From positions 1 through 14,234 of the forward strand of contig CAZJFH010000096.1 in the NCBI GenBank assembly GCA_964545205.1: 14,234 nt of DNA. The letters are read 5' to 3'. The position numbers and the translations under genes are program-made. Source of the DNA: CAZJFH01 sp964545205. GTDB taxonomy: Bacteria > Pseudomonadota > Alphaproteobacteria > Rhodospirillales > Magnetospirillaceae. This document shows, in pieces, positions 5,807-13,444 of the stretch; positions within the stretch are counted from its first letter, which is position 1, and each line of letters begins with the position of its first letter. Under the pieces are notes generated by a model. That model was given only the letters and a program-made list of their open reading frames with translations. It was not told the DNA's origin and ran no database searches.

Positions 5807-7531
5807 CTATGCCGAGCGAAGTCGCGCCAGCGCGGAGTCGATCTGCGTGCGGAGCGTCTCGGCCTGGCGCGACAGGTCGCCCGCCGCCACCAGCACCTGC
5901 TCGGCGGCCTGGCCGGCCTCGCCGGCGGCGTGGCGCACGCCGCCGATGTCGCTGGACGCCTCGGTGGTGCCGGCCGAGGCCTGGGCGACGTTGCGGGCGA
6001 TTTCCTGGGTGGCGGCGCTTTGTTGCTCGACCGCCGCCGCGATGCCGGTCGCGATGTCGCTGATCTGCGCGACGGTCGCGGCGATGGCCTGTATGGCCGC
6101 CACCGCGGCGTCGGTCTCGCCCTGCACCTGGGCGATCTGCTGGCCGATCCGCTCGGTGGCCTTGGCGGTCTGGGTGGCGAGGTTCTTGACCTCGCCGGCG
6201 ACCACCGCGAAGCCCTTGCCGGCCTCGCCGGCGCGGGCGGCCTCGATGGTGGCGTTGAGCGCCAGCAGATTGGTCTGGCTGGCGATGTCGGTGATCAGCG
6301 TCACGACGTCGCCGATGGCGGCGGCGGCGGCGGCCAGGCCCTGAATCCTGCCGTCGGTCTCGGCCGCCTGCTCGGCGGCCTGGCGGGCGATGTCGCGCGA
6401 CTTGCCGACCTGGCGGCCGATCTCGTCGATCGAGGCCGACAGCTCCTCGGCGGCCGCGGCGACGGTCTGGACGTTGGTCGAGGCCTGGTCGGCGGCGGCG
6501 GCGGCGGCGACCGAGCGTTCCGAGGCCTCGCGGGCGGTGTCCGACATCGCTTCGGCCGTGGCGTGCATCTCGGTGGCGGCCGAGGACAGGGTCTCGATCA
6601 CCTGGCCGACGCCCTTGTCGAGATCGTCGGCGAGACTCAGCATGGTGCTGCGGCGCTCCGCGGCGAAGCGCTCGGCCTGCGCCTGCTGCTCGGCCTTCAG
6701 CCGGTCGGCCTCCTGCAAGCTGTGCCGGAACTCGGCCAGCGCGCGCGCCACGGTGCCGATCTCGTCGCCGCGGCCGGCGTCGAGCGCCAGCGTCACCTCC
6801 GCCCGGCGCTCGGCGATCGCGCCGACGTCGTGCAGCAGCCCCTGCAGCAGCCCGGTCAGCAGCCGGAACAGGAACAGCGCCGCCCCCAGCGCGATGGCGC
6901 CGCCGGCGACGCCCAGCACGGTGCCGACGCCGACGGCGGCGCGGCCGTCGTCGTGCAGCCCCTGCACCCGCTGCGACAGCCCGTCCATCGACGTCCTGGT
7001 ATAGCCTTCGACCGAAGCCGCCAGCTCGTCCAGGGCCGCCGCCATTCGCGCCGCCTCGGCGTCGAAGGCGGCCATCTGGCGATTTCCGCCGGCCGGACCC
7101 TCGCCGACATAGGCCTGGGCCATGGCGCGCCCCGCGGCGTAGTAGGCCGGGAACGCCTGGCTCATCCCGTCGAGCGCCGCGACGGCCTGTTCGAGCCCCA
7201 GCGCCTCGGCGGCGGCGCGGGCCGCGGCGACGTCGGCCTCGAAGCGCTCGGCGAAGGCCGCGGCCTCGTCGAACCCGTCGTCGAGCCCGTCGAGGCCGCG
7301 CGTCGCCGAGATGTCGGTCAGCCATTGCTGGACCTGGACGATGTCGTTCTTGATGTCCTTGGCGGCGGTGATCAGCGTCAGGCCGTGCTCGGCCAGGCTG
7401 CCGACCTCGACGACGACGGCCTCGAACACCGGCTGCTCGCGCCAGATCTGCGCGGCCAGCGTTCCCGTCACCGCGGCACCGATCAGCATGACCGCGCCGA
7501 GGGTAGCGATGATCTTGTTGCGCACCGACAT
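5807..7531 (-). CDS. Methyl-accepting chemotaxis protein (transmembrane, HAMP, MCP signalling domain)
   Basis: A 574-residue chemoreceptor. The order is: a short cytoplasmic N-terminus, TM1 (about residues 7-28), an Ala-rich helical periplasmic sensor region (about 30-197, probably a four-helix bundle), TM2 (about 200-226), HAMP (about 224-275, with the GDEIGTVARAL motif at 255-265), and a long Ala/Glu/Gln-rich coiled-coil signalling domain. The hairpin tip that contacts CheA and CheW is intact: NLLALNATIEAARAGE at 421-436, followed by GKGFAVVAGEVKNLA. The C-terminus (LARLRSA) lacks the NWETF-like pentapeptide that tethers CheR/CheB. The start ATG at 7531 is preceded by a G-run acting as ribosome binding site. 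The reading frame stays open upstream to 7777, but only the ATG at 7531 gives the expected basic N-terminus followed by TM1. The ligand is unknown. No other chemotaxis gene is in the window, so this is an orphan receptor. Confidence 0.93.
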   Translation of the reverse strand: MSVRNKIIATLGAVMLIGAAVTGTLAAQIWREQPVFEAVVVEVGSLAEHGLTLITAAKDIKNDIVQVQQWLTDISATRGLDGLDDGFDEAAAFAERFEADVAAARAAAEALGLEQAVAALDGMSQAFPAYYAAGRAMAQAYVGEGPAGGNRQMAAFDAEAARMAAALDELAASVEGYTRTSMDGLSQRVQGLHDDGRAAVGVGTVLGVAGGAIALGAALFLFRLLTGLLQGLLHDVGAIAERRAEVTLALDAGRGDEIGTVARALAEFRHSLQEADRLKAEQQAQAERFAAERRSTMLSLADDLDKGVGQVIETLSSAATEMHATAEAMSDTAREASERSVAAAAAADQASTNVQTVAAAAEELSASIDEIGRQVGKSRDIARQAAEQAAETDGRIQGLAAAAAAIGDVVTLITDIASQTNLLALNATIEAARAGEAGKGFAVVAGEVKNLATQTAKATERIGQQIAQVQGETDAAVAAIQAIAATVAQISDIATGIAAAVEQQSAATQEIARNVAQASAGTTEASSDIGGVRHAAGEAGQAAEQVLVAAGDLSRQAETLRTQIDSALARLRSA

Positions 7532-7992
7532 CGGCGTCCCCCCCCGTGACGATGTGTCCCCGCGGGGAATTCTACTCCAGGGGCTGGATTCGCGGCAGGA
7601 AAACTTGAGCGACGAGGCGGCGGCGCCATCGGCGTGGCGGTTGCGCCGGGCCGGACCGGTCCCACATATCAACCATGGGCATTCGCGGTCACCTCCGCGC
7701 CGCAGCCGTTCCCGCGATCGGCGGGGCTCTTTGACACTGTCGGATGGCGGCTTCGACCCGTTCGAGGGTGTCCCCAATCACCTTGGGTGGTTTGCGGATA
7801 ATTTGAGAAAAAATGCGCGTACGGGTAATGGCCATGGGTGGTGCCGCGCATATGGATGAGATCGCATAATTCAAATGGTGGCGCAATTGGAGAGCGCGTG
7901 TCATCATGTCCGATGAAAGTCTTGTGGTAACCTTCGGTTGCGCGCAAAGAGACGTAGGTGGACTAGTATCGGATGGATTAATGCTTGTGCGC

Positions 7993-8023
7993 TGCAGCAA
8001 AAACGCCATCGGGTTATGCTGCA
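7993..8023. repeat. 7-bp inverted repeat in the prkA upstream region
   Basis: TGCAGCA (7993-7999) and its exact complement TGCTGCA (8017-8023) are separated by 17 bases. This geometry could be an operator for a dimeric regulator or an RNA stem. It lies in the lower-GC segment about 290 bases before the prkA start. No family assignment is possible. Confidence 0.35.
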
Positions 8024-8126
8024 AGTCCAATGGGAAAACGCGCGAGGGGACAAACATCTAAGGTGAACCTGAGGATCTCAGCATTGCCACGACCCGCGGA
8101 CCACACGATCCGAACAGCAGATTTCC

Positions 8127-8144
8127 GCCGTGCCGCCGCACGGC
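8127..8144. repeat. Strong GC-rich hairpin in the prkA leader
   Basis: GCCGTGC (8127-8133) and GCACGGC (8138-8144) form a perfect 7-bp stem with the four-base loop CGCC. It is followed by GGGGC-GTC-GCCCC (8186-8198) and the 14-base perfect palindrome GCCGGCCGGCCGGC (8202-8215). Together these make the 180 bases before prkA highly structured. No T-run follows, so an intrinsic terminator is not indicated. Confidence 0.45.
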
Positions 8145-8306
8145 AACGGCCCGGCGCGCCCCCTTCGAGCGGCGACGGGCGGCCAGGGGCGTCGCCCCCG
8201 CGCCGGCCGGCCGGCCTGTCGCCGGCGGCCACTTTCTCCCCGATGCAATGTTCGGCTGCCCCGACCACCGACCTGCGGGGTGCCGATATTCACAATGGAG
8301 TGCTTG

Positions 8307-10253
8307 ATGTACGCGGCTGACGACCTTTTCTCGCGCTACGCTCGGACCTACGAAAGCCGTAGGGAAGTCGAGATGTCGCTCAACGAGTACCTCGATGCCT
8401 GCCGGGAAGACCCGCTGATGTACGCCTCCGCGGCCGAACGCATGGTGGCGGCGATCGGCGAGCCGGAGGTGATCGACACGGCCAAGGACGCGCGCCTGGG
8501 GCGGGTGTTCATGAACCGGACGATCAAGATCTATCCGGCGTTCGAGGAATTCTTCGGCATGGAGGAGACGATCGAACGCATCGTCGGCTTCTTCCGCCAT
8601 GCCGCCCAGGGGCTGGAGGAGCGCAAGCAGATTCTGTACCTGCTGGGGCCGGTCGGCGGCGGCAAGTCGTCACTGGCCGAACGGCTCAAGATCCTGATGG
8701 AGAAGGAGCCGGTCTACGTGCTCAAGGCCGGCAAGGAGGTCTCGCCGGTGTTCGAAAGCCCGCTCGGGCTGTTCGACCCGCTGGAATGGGGCGACGTGCT
8801 GGAGGAGCGCTACAACATCCCGCGCCGGCGCCTGACCGGCCTGATGAGCCCGTGGGCCTTGAAGCGCCTCGACGAGTTCGGCGGCGACGTCTCCAAGTTC
8901 AGCGTCGTCAAGGTTCATCCCAGCAAGCTGCGCCAGATCTGCATCGCCAAGACGGAGCCGGGCGACGAGAACAACCAGGACATCAGCTCGCTGGTCGGCA
9001 AGGTCGACATCCGCAAGCTCGAGCTCTACAGCCAGAACGATCCCGACGCCTATTCGTTCTCGGGCGGCCTGAACCGGACGACCCAGGGCATCCTCGAATT
9101 CGTCGAGATGTTCAAGGCGCCGATCAAGATGCTCCACCCGCTGCTCACCGCGACGCAGGAGGGCAACTACGTCGGCTCCGAGAACATCGGCGCCATGCCG
9201 TTCCAGGGCATCATCCTGGCGCACTCGAACGAGGCCGAGTGGCAGACCTTCAAGAACAACAAGAACAACGAGGCCTTCATCGACCGCATCTGCGTCATCA
9301 AGGTGCCCTACTGCCTGCGCGTGACCGAAGAGCAGCGCATCTACGACAAGCTGATCCGCACCTCGGACCTCGCCAACGCGCCGTGCTCGCCGGGCACGCT
9401 GGACATGCTGGCCCGCTTCTCGGTGCTGTCGCGCCTGCGCGAGCACGAGAACTCGAACCTGTACTCGAAGATGCGCGTCTATGACGGCGAGAGCCTGAAG
9501 GAGACCGATCCCAAGGCCAAGCCGATGCAGGAGTACAAGGACGCGGCCGGCGTCGACGAGGGCATGACCGGCATCTCGACCCGCTTCGCCTTCAAGGTGC
9601 TGAGCTCGACCTTCAACTACGACACCAACGAGGTCGCCGCCGATCCGGTGCACCTGATGTACGTGCTCGAGATGGCGATCCGCCGCGAGCAGTTCGTCGA
9701 GGACACCGAGAAGAAGTACATCGACTTCATCAAGAGCGAGTTGGCCCCGCGCTACGCCGAGTTCATCGGCAAGGAGATCCAGAAGGCGTATCTGGAATCC
9801 TATTCCGACTACGGCCAGAACCTGTTCGACCGCTACGTCGACTACGCCGACGCCTGGATCGAGGACCAGGACTTCAAGGATCCCGACACCGGCCAGCTCA
9901 TGAACCGCGAGCTGTTGAACCAGGAGCTGTCGAAGATCGAGAAGCCGGCCGGCATCGCCAACCCGAAGGACTTCCGCAACGAGGTCGTCAAGTTCGTGCT
10001 GCGCGCGCGGGCGGCCAAGGGCGGGCGCAACCCGTCCTGGACCTCCTACGAGAAGCTGCGCGACGTCATCGAGCGGCGGATGTTCAGCCAGGTCGAGGAC
10101 CTGCTGCCGGTGATCAGCTTCGGCTCGAAGAAGGACTCCGAGACCGAGAAGAAGCACCACGAATTCGTGATGCGGATGATGGAGCGCGGCTACACCGAGC
10201 GCCAGGTCCGGCGTCTGGTCGAGTGGTACATGCGGGTCAAGCAGGCCGGATGA
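8307..10253 (+). CDS. prkA: PrkA/YeaG family AAA+ stress-response protein (annotated serine protein kinase)
   Basis: A 648-residue protein, nearly the same length as E. coli YeaG. The N-terminal AAA+ module has a clear Walker A, GPVGGGKSS (114-122), in LYLLGPVGGGKSSLAERLKI. The family blocks SPLGLFDP and GNYVGSENIGAMPFQGII follow, and a C-terminal PrkA domain includes ISTRFAFKVLSSTFNYD. Members were named serine protein kinases. Work on the Bacillus protein has also argued for an ATP-dependent protease role, so the activity is best left open. E. coli yeaG is induced in stationary phase and nitrogen starvation. The ATG at 8307 was chosen because TGGAG ends six bases upstream and the protein begins MYAADDLFSRYART, as in homologues; the frame is open further upstream to 8130 without family similarity. 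It is the first gene of the prkA-yeaH-spoVR module; yeaH follows after 28 bases. Confidence 0.95.
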   Translation: MYAADDLFSRYARTYESRREVEMSLNEYLDACREDPLMYASAAERMVAAIGEPEVIDTAKDARLGRVFMNRTIKIYPAFEEFFGMEETIERIVGFFRHAAQGLEERKQILYLLGPVGGGKSSLAERLKILMEKEPVYVLKAGKEVSPVFESPLGLFDPLEWGDVLEERYNIPRRRLTGLMSPWALKRLDEFGGDVSKFSVVKVHPSKLRQICIAKTEPGDENNQDISSLVGKVDIRKLELYSQNDPDAYSFSGGLNRTTQGILEFVEMFKAPIKMLHPLLTATQEGNYVGSENIGAMPFQGIILAHSNEAEWQTFKNNKNNEAFIDRICVIKVPYCLRVTEEQRIYDKLIRTSDLANAPCSPGTLDMLARFSVLSRLREHENSNLYSKMRVYDGESLKETDPKAKPMQEYKDAAGVDEGMTGISTRFAFKVLSSTFNYDTNEVAADPVHLMYVLEMAIRREQFVEDTEKKYIDFIKSELAPRYAEFIGKEIQKAYLESYSDYGQNLFDRYVDYADAWIEDQDFKDPDTGQLMNRELLNQELSKIEKPAGIANPKDFRNEVVKFVLRARAAKGGRNPSWTSYEKLRDVIERRMFSQVEDLLPVISFGSKKDSETEKKHHEFVMRMMERGYTERQVRRLVEWYMRVKQAG

Positions 10254-10281
10254 TCGCCAGAACCGTCAGGGAAGCCTTTGC

Positions 10282-11568
10282 ATGAACATCATCGACCGCC
10301 GGCTGAACCCGAAGGGCAAGAGCCTCGGCAACCGTCAGAGGTTCTTGCGGCGGGCACGGGACCAGGTCGTCCGGGCGGTGCGCAACGCCTCCAGCGGGCG
10401 CAGCATCACCGACGTCAACAGCGGCGACAACATCACCATCCCGTCGGACGGCCTGCGCGAGCCGAGCTTCCACATCAGCGGCAGCGGCGGCGTGCGGGAC
10501 TACGTGCTGCCCGGCAACCACGAATTCGTGCCGGGCGACACGATCGCCCGGCCGCCCGGTCAGGGCGGCGGCGGCGGCGGTTCCGAGGGCAGCCCCGACG
10601 GCGAGGGCGAGGACGAGTTCCGCTTCATGCTGTCGCGCGACGAGTTTCTCGACCTGTTCCTCGAGGACCTCGAACTGCCCGACCTGGTCAAGAAGAAGGT
10701 CAAGCAGACCGAGACCCACACGCCGCAGCGCGCCGGCTATTCGGTCACCGGCTCGCCGGCCAACCTCAACCTGAAGCGCACGATGCGCAACAGCCTGTCG
10801 CGCCGCATCGCGCTCAAGCGCCCCAAGCCCGAGGAGATCCTGTGGCTGGAGGGCGAGATCGACCGGCTCGAGCGCACCGGCGAGGATCCGGCGCGGCTGG
10901 CCGAGCTCAAGCAGGAGCTGGAGCGCCAGACCGTGCGCTCGCGGCGCATCCCCTACATCGACCCGCTCGACGTGCGCTACAACCGCTTCGAGATGGTGCC
11001 GCGGCCGGTCACCCAGGCGGTGATGTTCTGCCTGATGGACGTCTCCGGCTCGATGACCGAGCACATGAAGGACCTCGCGAAGCGCTTCTTCATGCTGCTC
11101 TACCTGTTCCTGACCCGGCGCTACCGCCACGTCGAGATCGTGTTCATCCGCCACACCCACGAGGCCAAGGAGGTCGACGAGGAGACCTTCTTCTACAGCC
11201 CCGAGACCGGCGGCACCGTGGTCTCGACGGCGCTGCAGGAGATGCACAGGGTGCTGCGCGAGCGCTATCCCGCCCACGACTGGAACATCTACGCCGCCCA
11301 GGCCTCGGACGGCGACAACATGACCAGCGACAATTCGCGCTCGCTGGGCCTGCTCGAAGAGGCGATCCTGCCGGTCTGCCAGTATTTCTCGTACATCGAG
11401 GTCGGCGGCGAGAACAAGGACTGGCGCGGCCGCGAGAGCGAGCTGTGGCGGACCTACTCGATGGCGGTCAAGCCGGGCGGCGTGCTGGCGATGCGCCGCG
11501 TGCGCTCGCGCTCGGAAATCTATCCGGTGTTCCGCGACCTGTTCTCGCGCGAGAAGGCGGAGACTTGA
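10282..11568 (+). CDS. yeaH: YeaH/DUF444 family protein with von Willebrand A-like domain
   Basis: A 428-residue cytoplasmic protein, the usual partner of PrkA. The N-terminus MNIIDRRLNPKGKSLGNRQRF is characteristic of YeaH. A glycine-rich, then acidic, linker spans about 93-112. The C-terminal half is a VWA-like fold with the metal-site motif DVSGSM at 253-258, followed by EIVFIRHTHEAKEVDEETFF and SGD/DGDN-type acidic blocks. The molecular role is not settled; in E. coli yeaG and yeaH act together during nitrogen starvation. The ATG at 10282 has AGGGAAG seven bases upstream. It lies 28 bases after prkA and must be co-transcribed. The 154-base gap to spoVR is filled by a palindromic repeat element, unusual for the middle of an operon. 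Confidence 0.95.
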   Translation: MNIIDRRLNPKGKSLGNRQRFLRRARDQVVRAVRNASSGRSITDVNSGDNITIPSDGLREPSFHISGSGGVRDYVLPGNHEFVPGDTIARPPGQGGGGGGSEGSPDGEGEDEFRFMLSRDEFLDLFLEDLELPDLVKKKVKQTETHTPQRAGYSVTGSPANLNLKRTMRNSLSRRIALKRPKPEEILWLEGEIDRLERTGEDPARLAELKQELERQTVRSRRIPYIDPLDVRYNRFEMVPRPVTQAVMFCLMDVSGSMTEHMKDLAKRFFMLLYLFLTRRYRHVEIVFIRHTHEAKEVDEETFFYSPETGGTVVSTALQEMHRVLRERYPAHDWNIYAAQASDGDNMTSDNSRSLGLLEEAILPVCQYFSYIEVGGENKDWRGRESELWRTYSMAVKPGGVLAMRRVRSRSEIYPVFRDLFSREKAET

Positions 11569-11587
11569 GAGCGATCCGCGTCATTCT

Positions 11588-11699
11588 CCCTCTCCCGCTT
11601 GCGGGAGAGGGTCGGGGTGAGGGTGGCGCCGCGCAGCCGAAGCGCGGCCCTCACCCTCCCGCTGCGCGGGTCCCTCCCTCTCCCGCAAGCGGGAGAGGG
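11588..11699. repeat. Compound palindromic repeat element (REP/BIME-like) between yeaH and spoVR
   Basis: The element has mirrored ends. The left hairpin is CCCTCTCCCGC (11588-11598) with GCGGGAGAGGG (11601-11611) around TT. The right hairpin has the same arms at 11676-11686 and 11689-11699 around AA. Inside, GGGTGAGGG (11615-11623) is complementary to CCCTCACCC (11648-11656), and CCCGC-TGC-GCGGG (11658-11670) is a further stem. The whole can therefore fold either as separate hairpins or as one long cruciform. No ORF or transposase is inside. It is built like the extragenic palindromic elements scattered through many proteobacterial genomes. A related copy lies at 13285-13434. Confidence 0.85.
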
Positions 11700-11722
11700 C
11701 AAGAGGAAACGAAAGGCCACGC

Positions 11723-13273
11723 ATGACCCAGACCACGACGACGGATCGGCTGCTGTTCGACGGCGCCGACTGGGACTACGACAAGATCAAGCGCACCTAC
11801 GACGCCATCGAGGAGATCGCCTTCGGCGAACTCGGCCTGGAGATCTATCCGAACCAGATCGAGGTGATCTCGGCCGAGCAGATGCTCGACGCCTATTCCT
11901 CGATCGGCCTGCCGCTGATGTACAAGCACTGGTCGTTCGGCAAGCGCTTCGCCCGCGACGAGGTGCTCTACCGCAAGGGCCTGCGCGGCCTGGCCTACGA
12001 GATCGTCATCAACTCCAGCCCCTGCATCAGCTACATCATGGAAGAGAACACCATGACGATGCAGACGCTGGTGATCGCCCACGCCGCCTTCGGCCACAAC
12101 CACTTCTTCAGGAACAACACCCTGTTCCAGCAGTGGACGGACGCCGACGGCATCCTCGACTATCTCGAATTCGCCAAGAACTACATCGCCCGCTGCGAGG
12201 AGAAGCACGGCAACGCCGCCGTCGAGCGGGTGCTCGACGCCGCGCACGCGCTGATGAGCCACGGCGTGCACCGCTATCCGCGCAAGCGCCAGCTCGACCT
12301 GCGCGCCGAGGAGCGCCGCGAGATCGAGCGCCGCGCCTACGAGGAGCGGATGTACAACGACCTGTGGCGCACCGTGCCGCGGCCCGACGAGGCCGACGGC
12401 GGCGTCGATTTCGAGGCCGAACGCCGGCGCCTGCTCGCCCTGCCCGAGGAGAACATCCTCTACTTCCTCGAAAAGAAGGCGCCGAAACTGGCGTCGTGGC
12501 AGCGCGAGATCCTGCGCATCGTCCGCCACCTGTCGCAGTACTTCTATCCGCAGAAGCAGACCAAGGTGATGAACGAGGGCTGCGCCACGATGTGCCACTA
12601 CCACATCATGACGCGCCTGCACGAGAAGGGCATGATCTCCGACGGCGCGATGATGGAGTTCCTGCACTCGCACACGTCGGTCGTGTTCCAGCCCGACTTC
12701 GACGACCCGCGCTATTCGGGGCTCAACCCTTATGCGCTCGGCTTCAACATGATGCAGGACATCCGCCGCATCTGCCTGGAGCCGACCGACGAGGACCGCG
12801 AGTGGTTCGGCGCGTTCGCCGGCAACGGCGATCCCTGGGGCACGCTGCGCGACGCCTGGGCGAACTACCGCGACGAGAGCTTCATCATGCAGTTCCTGAG
12901 CCCGCGGGTGATGCGCGACATGAAGCTGTTCAGCCTGCACGACGACCACGAGGAGCCGCACCTGCTGGTCACCCAGATCCACAACGAGCAGGGCTATTCC
13001 GAGGTCCGCAAGGGCCTGGCGCGCCAGCACGACCTCGCCCATTTCGAGCCCGACATCCAGATCGTCGACGTCGACCTGGCCGGCGACCGCAAGCTGATCC
13101 TGCACCACCGCGTCACCAACGGCGTGCTGCTGGAGGAGAAGGAGGCCCGCGCCGTGCTGCGCCACCTGGCCAACCTGTGGGGCTACGACGTCAAGCTGTT
13201 CGAGGTCGACGCCGTCAGCGAAAAGGTGCTGAAGGAATACGGCGACATCCCGCCGACCATCCAGCTGGCGTGA
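11723..13273 (+). CDS. spoVR: SpoVR/YcgB family protein
   Basis: A 516-residue SpoVR family protein, the normal length for proteobacterial YcgB. Recognisable blocks include WSFGKRFARDEVLYRKGLRG (about 70-89), the histidine-rich AHAAFGHNHFFRNN (119-132) preceded by E108 in YIMEENT, the later MNEGCATMCHYHIMTRLHEKG, and RYSGLNPYALGFNMMQDIRR. The conserved acidic and histidine residues suggest a metal site, but that is inference; no activity is established. The Bacillus homologue is needed for spore cortex formation, while in non-sporulating proteobacteria the gene travels with prkA and yeaH. The ATG at 11723 has GAAAGG six bases upstream. It is probably still in the prkA operon despite the repeat element before it, though that element could reduce or stabilise downstream mRNA. 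It converges on ppdK. Confidence 0.95.
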   Translation: MTQTTTTDRLLFDGADWDYDKIKRTYDAIEEIAFGELGLEIYPNQIEVISAEQMLDAYSSIGLPLMYKHWSFGKRFARDEVLYRKGLRGLAYEIVINSSPCISYIMEENTMTMQTLVIAHAAFGHNHFFRNNTLFQQWTDADGILDYLEFAKNYIARCEEKHGNAAVERVLDAAHALMSHGVHRYPRKRQLDLRAEERREIERRAYEERMYNDLWRTVPRPDEADGGVDFEAERRRLLALPEENILYFLEKKAPKLASWQREILRIVRHLSQYFYPQKQTKVMNEGCATMCHYHIMTRLHEKGMISDGAMMEFLHSHTSVVFQPDFDDPRYSGLNPYALGFNMMQDIRRICLEPTDEDREWFGAFAGNGDPWGTLRDAWANYRDESFIMQFLSPRVMRDMKLFSLHDDHEEPHLLVTQIHNEQGYSEVRKGLARQHDLAHFEPDIQIVDVDLAGDRKLILHHRVTNGVLLEEKEARAVLRHLANLWGYDVKLFEVDAVSEKVLKEYGDIPPTIQLA

Positions 13274-13284
13274 GCCCGAGATCC

Positions 13285-13434
13285 CCCTCTCCCGCTTGCG
13301 CGCTCGGGTTTCTCCCTCTCCCCTTGGGGGAGAGGGCCGGGGTGAGGGGCTCTCGAAGCCTGGACAGGCGGTGAAATCACCCTCACCCTCCCAGCCTTCG
13401 GCTGGGCCCCTCCCTCTCCCCTCAAGGGAGAGGG
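13285..13434. repeat. Second palindromic repeat element between spoVR and ppdK, with a truncated extra arm
   Basis: Related to the element at 11588-11699. It begins with CCCTCTCCCGCTTGCG (13285-13300), identical to the left hairpin of the first element but broken before the closing arm. A complete hairpin follows: CCCTCTCCCC (13314-13323) with GGGGAGAGGG (13327-13336). The inner GGGGTGAGGGG (13340-13350) faces CCCTCACC (13380-13387), then CCCAGCC-TTC-GGCTGGG (13390-13406), and finally CCCTCTCCC (13412-13420) with GGGAGAGGG (13426-13434). It fills the gap between two convergent stop codons, so it may also terminate transcription from both sides. Confidence 0.82.
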
Positions 13435-13444
13435 AATTCCGCCT

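Larger units (their letters stand above)
7532..8306. other. Long non-coding region upstream of prkA (and of the divergent chemotaxis gene)
   Basis: A 775-base gap with no credible gene. It falls into three parts. About 7532-7740 is GC-rich and should hold the start signals of the leftward chemotaxis gene. About 7780-8080 is visibly less GC-rich than its surroundings and has several candidate -10-like stretches (GATAAT at 7797-7802, TAGTAT at 7964-7969) without well-spaced -35 boxes. About 8120-8280 is extremely GC-rich and rich in inverted repeats. I saw no EcfG-type GGAAC...CGTT pair and no convincing sigma-54 site. If the prkA promoter lies in the AT-richer part, the mRNA leader is 200-500 bases long and structured. 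Confidence 0.55.

Noticed and set aside
3481..6063. An 860-codon rightward Arg/Ala-rich frame overlapping DUF389, the deacylase and djlA.
   Set aside because: It is an alternative-frame shadow; the true frames have clear motifs (the DUF389 core, HPD, the YbaK lysine).
7872..7945. A tRNA-like D-arm, GCGCAATTGGAGAGCGC (7881-7897), followed by a possible 5-bp anticodon-like stem (7901-7916).
   Set aside because: The second loop has six bases rather than seven, there is no GGTTCGA-type T-arm, and no acceptor stem pairs. It is most likely a chance hairpin.
7689..8057. Open frames of 92-122 codons on the minus strand and of 111 codons on the plus strand (7985-8320) in the prkA upstream gap.
   Set aside because: There is no ribosome binding site, no family resemblance and a composition unlike the real genes here; the plus-strand frame also overlaps the prkA start.
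8670..10160. A 496-codon frame opposite prkA, and similarly 11651-13165 opposite spoVR and 5930-7549 opposite the chemoreceptor.
   Set aside because: They lack recognisable domains and lie entirely antisense to well-identified genes.
11588..13434. Repeated palindromic units considered as a CRISPR array.
   Set aside because: There are only two compound units 1.6 kb apart with a gene between them, no regular spacers and no cas genes.
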